Below, in pieces: positions 18,727 through 25,636 of a stretch of 64,000 bases of DNA. How positions within the stretch are numbered: position 1 is the first letter of the stretch; every line of letters begins with the position of its first letter. The notes beneath the pieces were generated by a model that was not told the origin of the DNA, did not search any database, and saw nothing but the letters and a program-made list of their open reading frames with translations. A program made the position numbers and the translations under genes. The stretch is from Spirochaetaceae bacterium (lineage in GTDB: Bacteria > Myxococcota_A > UBA9160 > UBA4427): assembly GCA_020632655.1 (NCBI GenBank), contig JACKFD010000004.1, positions 124,001 through 188,000 of the forward strand, in the 5' to 3' direction.

Positions 18727-19338
18727 TCAGCCCTCGCCGCCGCGGTAGTCGCGGGCGACGAGGTAGCGCTCGGTGCTGCCCTTGCGGGTCGAGGCGAGCT
18801 TCACGGTCTTGGCCTTCGCGAAGGCCGTGCGCAGCCGACGGTCGATCTGCTGGGCCTCGGGTCCTTCGAGGATCTTGATCGCGAAGGAGCCGCCCGGCTG
18901 CAGCAGCCGCGGCAGCAGGGCCTCGATCGCCTCGAGCAGCCGCTCCTCGTTCGCGCGATCGCGCTCGCGCACGCCCGTCAGCTTCGGCGCCGCGTCCGAG
19001 AGCACCACGTCCGCGGGCTCCCCGCCCAGCGCCTCGAGCAGCCGCGCGCCCGTCTCCGCGTCCTCGAGATCGCCGACCAGCGCCGTCACGTTCGGCGCCG
19101 CGATCGGCGGATCGACCTCCGCGAGATCGATGCCCACGACGCGTCCACCGGGCCCGACCAGCCGCGACGCCACCTCGAGCCAGCCCCCGGGCCAGCAGCC
19201 GAGATCCGCCACGCGGTCGCCCTTCGAGAGCAGCGAGAACTGCTTCTGGATCTCCTCGAGCTTGTAGGCGGCGCGGGAGCGCAGGCCTTCCTTCTTGGCG
19301 CGCTGATGGAGATGGTCCTTGCGTTCGTAGCGGGGCAT
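18727..19338 (-). CDS. rlmE: 23S rRNA (uridine-2'-O-)methyltransferase RlmE/FtsJ
   Basis: 203 aa from ATG at 19338. FtsJ family: RSRAAYKLEEIQKQF holds the first catalytic Lys, VADLGCWPGGWLEVASRL is the SAM-binding motif I, VLSDAAPKLTGVRERD the catalytic Asp, FAIKILEGPEAQQI the second Lys, and STERYLVARDYRG the Glu. The K-D-K-E tetrad is therefore complete. RlmE 2'-O-methylates the A-loop uridine (U2552 in E. coli) of 23S rRNA late in 50S assembly. E. coli RlmE sits next to FtsH; here the neighbours are unrelated. It is divergent from the small exported protein gene. Confidence 0.93.
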   Translation of the reverse strand: MPRYERKDHLHQRAKKEGLRSRAAYKLEEIQKQFSLLSKGDRVADLGCWPGGWLEVASRLVGPGGRVVGIDLAEVDPPIAAPNVTALVGDLEDAETGARLLEALGGEPADVVLSDAAPKLTGVRERDRANEERLLEAIEALLPRLLQPGGSFAIKILEGPEAQQIDRRLRTAFAKAKTVKLASTRKGSTERYLVARDYRGGEG

Positions 19339-19468
19339 GGCGCGGGAGGGTATCGGAAACGCGCCGCGGCGCAGGGATTCGACGGGGGACGGGCTCACGA
19401 CGACGACCGGGCTACAGCCCCCGTCCCGCGCACTCGATAGGCCGGTTCGAGCCTGGAGGACGTCCGCC

Positions 19469-20017
19469 GTGAGAATCCCGATCCTCTCATTCGCCCTCGC
19501 ATTGGCCGCGATGACACCGCCGCCCGCGGACGTGCAGATCGAGCCGACGCCTAGGCAATGGGAGCAGTCCAGCTCGAGCAAGCATGACCGGGGCTTCGCC
19601 GGCAAGCTGCTGATGACGCCCGATGCGGATTGGTGGGAGAAGTGGGATACGCCGAGTCATACGACACCCCACTTCTCTTCTACCGACCGACTCATGATCG
19701 GCGACTCCGCCACGCTGATGATCTTCTTCGCCAATCCGCGGCGCGATCCGACGGGCGGCGTCGATGTCCTCGTGGACATCAAGGTGACGCGGGGCGACGG
19801 GTCCGTATCGATCGACGAGAAGGCGATCCCCTGCCTCCAGGGACCCATGGAGGGCTCGCCGACCCAGATCCGACTCTGCGAATCCCAGATCGTCTTCGTC
19901 GCAGAGCCGAACGATCCCCTCGGAGTCTGGCGCTTCGAGGTCCGTCTCCACGACGCGGTCCGACGCGTCGATCTCGACCTCGAGGTGGAGGTGGAGCTGG
20001 TCGACCCCGAGACCTAG
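19469..20017 (+). CDS. Exported protein of unknown function
   Basis: 182 aa from GTG 19469, with GGAGGA at 19456-19461 choosing this start. The N-terminus MRIPILSFALALAAMTPPPA is a signal peptide. The mature part has DWWEKWDTPSHTTPHFSSTD, TLMIFFANPRRDPTGGVDVL, DIKVTRGDGSVSIDEKAIPC and GVWRFEVRLHDAVRRVDLDL, which looks like an all-beta, Ig-like secreted domain with two cysteines that could form a disulfide. I recall similar unnamed proteins in Legionella- and Pseudomonas-like genomes but cannot name a family. NrtS follows 59 bases downstream. The upstream gap has an imperfect hairpin at 19386-19427. Confidence 0.72.
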   Translation: MRIPILSFALALAAMTPPPADVQIEPTPRQWEQSSSSKHDRGFAGKLLMTPDADWWEKWDTPSHTTPHFSSTDRLMIGDSATLMIFFANPRRDPTGGVDVLVDIKVTRGDGSVSIDEKAIPCLQGPMEGSPTQIRLCESQIVFVAEPNDPLGVWRFEVRLHDAVRRVDLDLEVEVELVDPET

Positions 20018-20076
20018 GCTTGGCCGGCGGCGCCGAGGGATCGATCGGGATCGATTGCGGCTCGGGGAGGATCGGA

Positions 20077-20385
20077 ATGAGCGGGGCCGAACCGTCGGCG
20101 GCGACGCATGCAGCTGCAGTCCCCCGCCCGTGGCTCGAGATGGCCTTCGAGCCCTCGGTCGTGCGGCGCTCGCTGCGGGTGGCCGCCGTCGTCGGCACGA
20201 TCCTCGTCACGATCAACTACGCCGACCGCATTCTCGCCGGCGTGATCGGCCGGGGCGACGTGCTCAAGATGATGCTCACGTACTGCGTGCCCTACTGTGT
20301 CTCGACCCATGCGTCGGTGCAGTCGATCCGCTCGTTCCAACGAGCGACGGCGACGGCGACGCCGGCGATCGGGGGGAGGGACTAG
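20077..20385 (+). CDS. nrtS: NrtS-like nitrate/nitrite transporter small membrane protein
   Basis: 102 aa from ATG 20077, preceded by GGGGAGG. It has two hydrophobic helices (RVAAVVGTILVTINYADRIL and KMMLTYCVPYCVSTHASV) and the family pattern FEPSVVRRSLRVA, then LTYCVPYCVS with two conserved cysteines. This matches the nitrate/nitrite transporter NrtS family, first described in marine cyanobacteria and Arthrobacter-like bacteria. It would act in the inner membrane. The GNAT gene begins one base after its stop, so the two are probably co-transcribed. Confidence 0.8.
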   Translation: MSGAEPSAATHAAAVPRPWLEMAFEPSVVRRSLRVAAVVGTILVTINYADRILAGVIGRGDVLKMMLTYCVPYCVSTHASVQSIRSFQRATATATPAIGGRD

Positions 20386-20386
20386 C

Positions 20387-20857
20387 ATGACGATCGCCGT
20401 GCGCGAAGCCGATCTCGCCGACCCGGACGAGGCCCGGGCCCTCGTCGAGATCCTCGACTCCTACGCCCGGGGGCCCGGTGGACAGGGTGCGCCCCTCGAC
20501 GCGCATGCCCGCGCGAACCTCGCGAAGGGGTTGCTCGAGCATCCGATGGCCGAGGTCTTCCTCGCCTTCCTCGACGGGCAGGCGGTCGGCGCCGCGGTCT
20601 GCGTCTTCTCGTTCTCGACCTTCGCGGGCCGACCGAGCGTGAACGTGCACGACCTCGCTGTGCTACCCGCTTTCCAGAACCGCGGGATCGGGAGCGCCCT
20701 GCTCGACCGCGTCGAGCAGGCGGCCCGCGCGCGCGGCTGCTGCAAGATCACGCTCGAGGTGCACGACTCGAACACGGGCGCAAAGCGGCTCTACGAGCGC
20801 GCGGGCTTCGGACCCTGGGCGACGCCGACCTGGTTCGTGACGAAGGGACTCGGATGA
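20387..20857 (+). CDS. GNAT-family N-acetyltransferase
   Basis: 156 aa. The acetyl-CoA binding core is clear: VNVHDLAVLPAFQNRGIGSA contains the (Q/R)xxGxG/A pyrophosphate loop, followed by LLDRVEQAARARGCCKITLE and DSNTGAKRLYERAGFGPWA, motif B with the Tyr general acid. The acceptor substrate (amine of a protein, antibiotic or small metabolite) cannot be read from sequence. It begins one base after the nrtS stop and overlaps the next gene by four bases (ATGA). Confidence 0.88.
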   Translation: MTIAVREADLADPDEARALVEILDSYARGPGGQGAPLDAHARANLAKGLLEHPMAEVFLAFLDGQAVGAAVCVFSFSTFAGRPSVNVHDLAVLPAFQNRGIGSALLDRVEQAARARGCCKITLEVHDSNTGAKRLYERAGFGPWATPTWFVTKGLG

Positions 20858-21567
20858 GCCGCCCCCCGATCGACCACGACACCCTCGCCCCGGGCATGCG
20901 TCGCCAGCTGGCGCGCCTCGAAGCGGCTCTCGCCGACGGCATGCCGCGCCGCGGCTGGAAGGTCGGGATCAACGTACCGGAGGTGCGCGCGCATCTCGGG
21001 CTCGCGCACGCCGCCGTCGCCTGGATCGATGGCCGGCGCGTGCTCGCCTCGGGAGCCGTCCTGCCCTGCACACCCGAAGCCCGACTGCTCGTCGAGTCCG
21101 AGGTCGCGATCGAGGTCGGGCGCGACGTGCCGCCGGATACGACGGTCGAGGCCGCCCGCGAGACGATCTCGGGCGTGCGGCCTGCGCTCGAGATCGTCGA
21201 CTACGGTCGACCGCCGAGCGGCCTCGAGGAGCTCGTGGCGGGCTGCATCCTGCACCACGCGACGGTGCTAGGCGACGTACGCCCGGCTTCGACGGCGGCC
21301 GATTCTGGACTCGGTCGTGAATGGCCCCGCCTGCGCGTCGGCGAGCGGAAGGCGGACGCGCCGCGCGAAGACCTCGTACCGGCGGATCCGGGCGAGGTCG
21401 TGGCCTTCGTCGCCCGCTACCTCGACGCCTTCGGCGAGCGCCTCGCGGCGGGCGACCTCATCCTCGCCGGGTCCTACATGGCCCAGGCCCTCCCGATCGG
21501 ACCGGGGGAGGAGGCGGTCGCCGACTACGGTGCGCTCGGGAGCGTATCCGTACGCGCAGTCGCTTGA
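20854..21567 (+). CDS. FAH-fold 2-keto-4-pentenoate hydratase-like protein
   Basis: 237 aa, coupled to the GNAT gene by an ATGA overlap. The fold is fumarylacetoacetate-hydrolase/hydratase: GWKVGINVPEVRAHLGL near the N-terminus, EARLLVESEVAIEVGRDVPP with the Glu metal ligands, RPALEIVDYGRPP, and DLILAGSYMAQALPIGPGEE at the C-terminus. These keep the E-x-E and E/D pattern that binds Mg2+/Mn2+. It is a distant paralogue of the hydratase at 27776-28561 but is not in a meta-cleavage operon, so the role may be different (for example a decarboxylase or an orphan hydratase). Confidence 0.8.
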   Translation: MSRPPIDHDTLAPGMRRQLARLEAALADGMPRRGWKVGINVPEVRAHLGLAHAAVAWIDGRRVLASGAVLPCTPEARLLVESEVAIEVGRDVPPDTTVEAARETISGVRPALEIVDYGRPPSGLEELVAGCILHHATVLGDVRPASTAADSGLGREWPRLRVGERKADAPREDLVPADPGEVVAFVARYLDAFGERLAAGDLILAGSYMAQALPIGPGEEAVADYGALGSVSVRAVA

Positions 21568-21663
21568 CGAGCGCGTAGCGGAAGCTCGACTGTGTGGCGC
21601 GACTCGTCATCGTGCGGGCGCGCTCGGGAGCAGGCCACGGCTCCGTACGCGGAAGGCGGCAGC

Positions 21664-22092
21664 ATGCCGATCCACATGCAGCTCGACGAGATCCGACGAC
21701 GGGTCGTATTCCGGATCGTGGGAGACCTCTCGATGGACGAGGTCTTCTCCGTGATCGACCGGGCCCTGCTCGATCCGCGCTTCCGCCCCGGCTTCTCGAT
21801 CCTGACCGATCACCTCGCGATCGGCGAGCCCCTGACGGCGCAGCAGGCGAGAGAGCTGGTCGAGCACCTCACTCGCCACGACGGATTGCTCGCGGGCGCA
21901 CGATGGGGGGTCGTGACGAAGCGACCGGCCTCCTTCGGCATGATGCGGATGGTGTCGGCGTTCGCGAGCCGTGTGCCCATCGACGTGCGGATCTTCGACA
22001 CCCTGGCCGAGGCCGAGAGCTGGCTCGACGGGCCGAGTCACGCAGACGAAGATCCGTCGATCGTGGCGCCCCCCGACGAAGAGCCGATCTGA
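21664..22092 (+). CDS. SpoIIAA/STAS-like small protein
   Basis: 142 aa from ATG 21664; an upstream ATG at 21592 lacks support. The sequence IRRRVVFRIVGDLSMDEVFS, then RPGFSILTDHLAIGEPLTAQ, WGVVTKRPASFGMMRMVSAF and PIDVRIFDTLAEAESWLD follow the alternating beta-alpha pattern of SpoIIAA-like/STAS proteins, which usually bind lipids or act as switch proteins. No conserved phosphorylatable Ser is obvious. An acidic tail closes the protein. It is convergent to the metallophosphoesterase gene 9 bases away. Confidence 0.7.
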   Translation: MPIHMQLDEIRRRVVFRIVGDLSMDEVFSVIDRALLDPRFRPGFSILTDHLAIGEPLTAQQARELVEHLTRHDGLLAGARWGVVTKRPASFGMMRMVSAFASRVPIDVRIFDTLAEAESWLDGPSHADEDPSIVAPPDEEPI

Positions 22093-22101
22093 TCGTCCGG
22101 C

Positions 22102-23475
22102 TCAGTCGCGAGCAGCCCCGGGCGGACCGAAGCGCGCGCGGAAGTCGCGCATCACGATCTCGTACTCCTCGGCCGCCAGGAACTCGGCATCGCTCATCTT
22201 CGGCTGCTCGTGCGGCCGGTACCAGGCGGCGTATTCCGGCAGCTCGCTCGAGAGCACGCCGTAATGCGTCGAGTAGGTGCGCATCGAGATCGTCGGCGGA
22301 TCGGCAGCCAGGTCGAAGTGCAGCAGCCGCAGCCAGCCGTCGCCGAGGCCCGTCGGTCCACCCCCGAGCCCGCCACCATTCGGCTGGCCCGCGTCGATCC
22401 CGACCTGGCCGCGATCCTGATAGTCGGCAAGCACCTGGTAGAGGTCGTGACCCGCGGCGTTCGTGTCCACGCGGTAGGCCTGACCATGGTAGTGGCCACA
22501 GAGCACGAGGAAGATCTGATCCTGCTGGGACAGGAACTTCTCGAAGGTCTGCTGCGGCGTGTTGTGGCGCTCGGGATCGACGACCGTCAGGTCGAGGAAG
22601 CCGCCCGACACGCGCTCGGCGTTCGGGGTCATGTAGTCGTGGGTGCTCACGATCGTGGGCAGGCCCGGATGCGCCGCGATCACGCCGCGGGCCCAGTCGA
22701 GCACGGCGTCGCCGGCCTGCATCTCGAGGGCGATGTGCAGGAAGGTGTAGCCGCCGGCCGTGAAGGTCTGGGCGGAGCTCGTGCCGCCGGCGTACGCAGC
22801 GACGTACCAGGGCTTGTCCTTGAAGAAGGGCGTGTCCTCGCCGAAGGCGGAGAGGAAGTTCGTCAGGCCGCCGATGTGCAGGAGGCCGAGGTCCTCCTTC
22901 GTCATCGTGAGCTCGCGCGGCGGCTTCGTCAGGTTCGGCGGATGCGTCGAGACCGTGTACATCGCGTCGTGGTCGTGGTTGCCCGGCGGCACGCCGAAGG
23001 GGATCCCGGCGTCGGCGATCTGCTGATAGGCCGCGATCGCCTGCGGGATCTCGAACTCGCGCACCTTGGGCGTCGGATCGAAGTGGCCGCGGAAGAAGGG
23101 ATTCACGACCCAGTCGATGCCCTTCGCGGCGTGCTCGGGATCGATCGGCAGCGACTGGTGCTGCCAGACGTCGCCGACGGAGGCCACGAAGGCGACGTCC
23201 CCGCCGTTGCGGATGCCGTGCGCCGCGACCCAGCCGAGGTGCTGCCTCATCAGGTCGGCGGCATCGATCGCGAAGCCGTGGTCCTTCTGGTGCGTGAAGT
23301 CCACGTAGTTCTGCGTGTCCGGAATCATCGCGATCGTGAAGGGCGCGGGCGGCGCGGACGCGGCGGCGTGCTCGTGCGCGGGACCGGCGCAGCCGAAGGC
23401 GGCGACGAGCACCGCGGCGAGCGGCGCGACGACGCGGGCGATGCGCGTCATGCGATTGCAGGGAGAGCGGGACAT
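22102..23475 (-). CDS. Lipoprotein metallophosphoesterase
   Basis: 457 aa from ATG 23475, with GAGGAGG upstream. The N-terminus RIARVVAPLAAVLVAAFGCA is a lipoprotein signal ending in a lipobox-like AFGC. The calcineurin-like domain has DTQNYVDF (motif 1, D-x-Q variant), GDVAFVASVGDVWQH (GDxx), PPGNHDHDAMY (GNHD), ALEMQAGDAVLDWARG, PTIVSTHDYM (H-D) and LCGHYHGQAYRV (GHxH). The metal site for phosphoester hydrolysis is complete. It is likely periplasmic and anchored in a membrane; the substrate is unknown. It lies downstream of rplC on the same strand, with 94 bases between them. Confidence 0.9.
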   Translation of the reverse strand: MSRSPCNRMTRIARVVAPLAAVLVAAFGCAGPAHEHAAASAPPAPFTIAMIPDTQNYVDFTHQKDHGFAIDAADLMRQHLGWVAAHGIRNGGDVAFVASVGDVWQHQSLPIDPEHAAKGIDWVVNPFFRGHFDPTPKVREFEIPQAIAAYQQIADAGIPFGVPPGNHDHDAMYTVSTHPPNLTKPPRELTMTKEDLGLLHIGGLTNFLSAFGEDTPFFKDKPWYVAAYAGGTSSAQTFTAGGYTFLHIALEMQAGDAVLDWARGVIAAHPGLPTIVSTHDYMTPNAERVSGGFLDLTVVDPERHNTPQQTFEKFLSQQDQIFLVLCGHYHGQAYRVDTNAAGHDLYQVLADYQDRGQVGIDAGQPNGGGLGGGPTGLGDGWLRLLHFDLAADPPTISMRTYSTHYGVLSSELPEYAAWYRPHEQPKMSDAEFLAAEEYEIVMRDFRARFGPPGAARD

Positions 23476-23569
23476 GGACGGCCTCCTCGGCGTGGTGACG
23501 CGCGAGGATGCAACAGCCGCGGGCACGGGGCGAACCCCGGCCCGCGGCCTCATGCGTCGGAGCGCGGTC

Positions 23570-24274
23570 CTACTCCTGCGCCTCTTCCGCCGGCGCATCC
23601 CCGCCGCCCGCGCTCTTCGAGAGGTCTAGGGCGACCGGGTGCTTGATGGCGTGGCGGATCTTGACGAGGCCGTTGCGATGGCCCGGGACGCCGCCCTTCA
23701 GGAAGAGCAGGTTGCGCTCGGCGTCGACGCGCACGACCTCGATGTTGCGGGTCGTGACGCGGGCGTTGCCGTGCTGGCCGGCCATGCGCAGGCCGGGGAT
23801 GACGCGACCCGGGTTCGAGCCGGCGCCGACGGAGCCGCCGTGCCGGAAGAACTCGTGGGTGCCGTGGGTGCGCTTCTTGATCGCGAAGCCGTGGCGCTTG
23901 ACGACGCCCGAGAAGCCGCGGCCCTTGCTCGTGCCGATCGCGTCGACCTTCTGGCCGGGCTCGAAGATCGAGACCGTGATCTCGGTGCCGGACTCGAGCT
24001 GGGCGGCCTCGTCGGCATTCAGGCGGCTCTCGGCGAGGTGGCGCTTCGGCGCGACGCCGTGCTTCTCGAAGTGCTGGCGCTCGCCCTTCGAGAAGAGCTT
24101 CTCGCGGCGATCGCCGAAGGCGAGCTGGACGGCCTCGTAGCCATCCTTCTCCTTCGTCTTCTTCTGGACGACGACGTTCGGACCGGCCTCGAGGACGGTC
24201 ACCGGCACGGCCTCACCCGAATCCGTGAAGATCTGGGTCATGCCGAGCTTCTTGCAGAGCAGCTCGATCGACAT
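23570..24274 (-). CDS. rplC: 50S ribosomal protein L3
   Basis: 234 aa with GAGGAGA upstream. Bacterial uL3: LCKKLGMTQIFTDSGEAVPV at the N-terminus, GTSKGRGFSGVVKRHGFAIK, then GGSVGAGSNPGRVIPGLRMA and GNARVTTRNIEVVRVDAERN. It binds 23S rRNA near the peptidyl-transferase centre and starts 50S assembly. The normal neighbours rpsJ, rplD and rplW are missing: downstream is a phosphoesterase and upstream a divergent isocitrate dehydrogenase. So this is either a relocated rplC or an extra copy. A strong hairpin lies in its presumed leader (24424-24466). Confidence 0.95.
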   Translation of the reverse strand: MSIELLCKKLGMTQIFTDSGEAVPVTVLEAGPNVVVQKKTKEKDGYEAVQLAFGDRREKLFSKGERQHFEKHGVAPKRHLAESRLNADEAAQLESGTEITVSIFEPGQKVDAIGTSKGRGFSGVVKRHGFAIKKRTHGTHEFFRHGGSVGAGSNPGRVIPGLRMAGQHGNARVTTRNIEVVRVDAERNLLFLKGGVPGHRNGLVKIRHAIKHPVALDLSKSAGGGDAPAEEAQE

Positions 24275-24423
24275 AAATGGAATTCTCCTCGTCCGGATTG
24301 GAGCCCCGTCCGTCCGTCGGGCCGGGCTCGTCGCGGTCGATGCGGCTCGCTCCGGTCGGATCGAGGCGCCTCCTTTTCAGGAGGGCTCGCCGCCGCGCGA
24401 GAGGATCTTCATCGCATCTGGAT

Positions 24424-24466
24424 CTCCCGGGCTCGGACCGCAGCCAGGGCGGTCTGCCCCCGGGAG
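24424..24466. promoter_or_regulatory. Strong hairpin in the gap between rplC and idh
   Basis: CTCCCGGG at 24424-24431 pairs with CCCGGGAG at 24459-24466. Inside, CGGACCGC (24434-24441) pairs with GCGGTCTG (24449-24456) with one G-T pair, leaving a 7-base loop. No T-run follows on either strand, so it does not look like an intrinsic terminator. It lies about 150 bases upstream of rplC and could be a leader structure or protein-binding site. The rest of the 335-base gap holds a smaller hairpin over GGAGG (24369-24384), another at 24536-24556, and no gene. Confidence 0.5.
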
Positions 24467-24609
24467 CGCGGCAGGCTAGCACGCAGCCCGGGGCACGGCG
24501 AGCTGCGGCGGGGCGGGTGAAGCGCCGATAAGGTCCCGAAATCCGGCCGTTTTCGGTGGGCCGGGATCGACACGGCCGACGTGGCCAGCGCCCTCGGGGA
24601 GATCCGACC

Positions 24610-25617
24610 ATGACCACCCATCACGCGACCCTGATCCCCGGCGACGGCATCGGCCCCGAGGTGACCGACGCCGCCCTGCGCGTCGTCGAGGCGGCCGGCG
24701 TCTCGATCGAGTGGGAGCGGGTCGAGGCCGGCGCCGACATCTTCCTGAAGCACGGCACCCCGCTCCCCGACGAGGTGCTGAACTCGATCCGCCGCACCCG
24801 GGTCGCGCTCAAGGGCCCGATCGGCACCCCGATCGGCGGCGGCTTCAAGAGCGCGAACGTGCTGATGCGCCAGGCCCTCGACCTCTACGCCTGCGTGCGC
24901 CCGATCCGCACGATCCCCGGCGTGCCCTGTCGCTACACGGACGTCGATTTCGTGATCGTCCGCGAGAACACGGAAGGCCTCTACTCGGGCCTCGAGCATC
25001 GCGTCACGACCGGCGTCGTCGAGAGCCTGAAGGTCGTGACCGAGACCGCCAGCCTGCGCATCGCGCGTTATGCCTTCGAGCTCGCCCGGCAGCAGAAGCG
25101 CCCGAGCGTCGCCGCGATCCACAAGGCCAACATCATGAAGCTCTCGGACGGCCTCTTCCTCGAGTGCGCGCGCCGCGTGGCTCGCGACTACCCCGAGATC
25201 GAGCTGCGCGAGCTGATCATCGACAACTGCGCGATGCAGCTCGTGACGAAGCCCGAGCAGTTCCAGGTCCTGCTCATGGACAACCTCTACGGCGACATCC
25301 TCTCGGACCTCGGCGCCGGTCTCGTCGGCGGCCTCGGCGTCGTCCCGGGCAGCAACGTCGGCACGGACTGCGCCGTCTTCGAGGCCGTCCACGGCAGCGC
25401 CCCGGACCTCGCCGGCAAGGGCCTCGCGAACCCGACCGCCGTGATCCGCTCGGCCGGCCTGCTCGTCGGCCACCTCGGGGAGACCGACGCGGCCACGCGC
25501 ATCGAGCGCGCGATCGAGGCGGCCCTCGCCGATCCGAAGAACCTGACGGGCGACCTCGGCGGCAAGGCGACGACGCGGCAGCTGACGGACGCCGTCGTGC
25601 GGGGGCTCGAGGCCTAG
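24610..25617 (+). CDS. NAD-type isocitrate dehydrogenase (isocitrate/isopropylmalate family)
   Basis: 335 aa from ATG 24610. The beta-decarboxylating dehydrogenase fold is clear: LIPGDGIGPEVTDAALRVVE, ALKGPIGTPIGGGFKSANVL, LYACVRPIRTIPGVP, DFVIVRENTEGLYSGLEH, AAIHKANIMKLSDGLFL, DNLYGDILSDLGAGLVGGLG and GTDCAVFEAVHGSAPDLAGK. The GGGFKSANV and NTEGLYSG signatures and the length fit NAD+-dependent isocitrate dehydrogenase better than isopropylmalate dehydrogenase. It would convert isocitrate to 2-oxoglutarate and CO2 in the TCA cycle. Homoisocitrate or tartrate relatives cannot be fully excluded. It is convergent with the DUF3604 gene. Confidence 0.88.
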   Translation: MTTHHATLIPGDGIGPEVTDAALRVVEAAGVSIEWERVEAGADIFLKHGTPLPDEVLNSIRRTRVALKGPIGTPIGGGFKSANVLMRQALDLYACVRPIRTIPGVPCRYTDVDFVIVRENTEGLYSGLEHRVTTGVVESLKVVTETASLRIARYAFELARQQKRPSVAAIHKANIMKLSDGLFLECARRVARDYPEIELRELIIDNCAMQLVTKPEQFQVLLMDNLYGDILSDLGAGLVGGLGVVPGSNVGTDCAVFEAVHGSAPDLAGKGLANPTAVIRSAGLLVGHLGETDAATRIERAIEAALADPKNLTGDLGGKATTRQLTDAVVRGLEA

Positions 25618-25636
25618 CGCGCGAGCGCGCCTCGAC

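Noticed and set aside
24369..24384. Possible tRNA anticodon arm (CCTCC TTTTCA GGAGG)
   Set aside because: The loop has 6 bases and no acceptor, D or T arms can be built around it.
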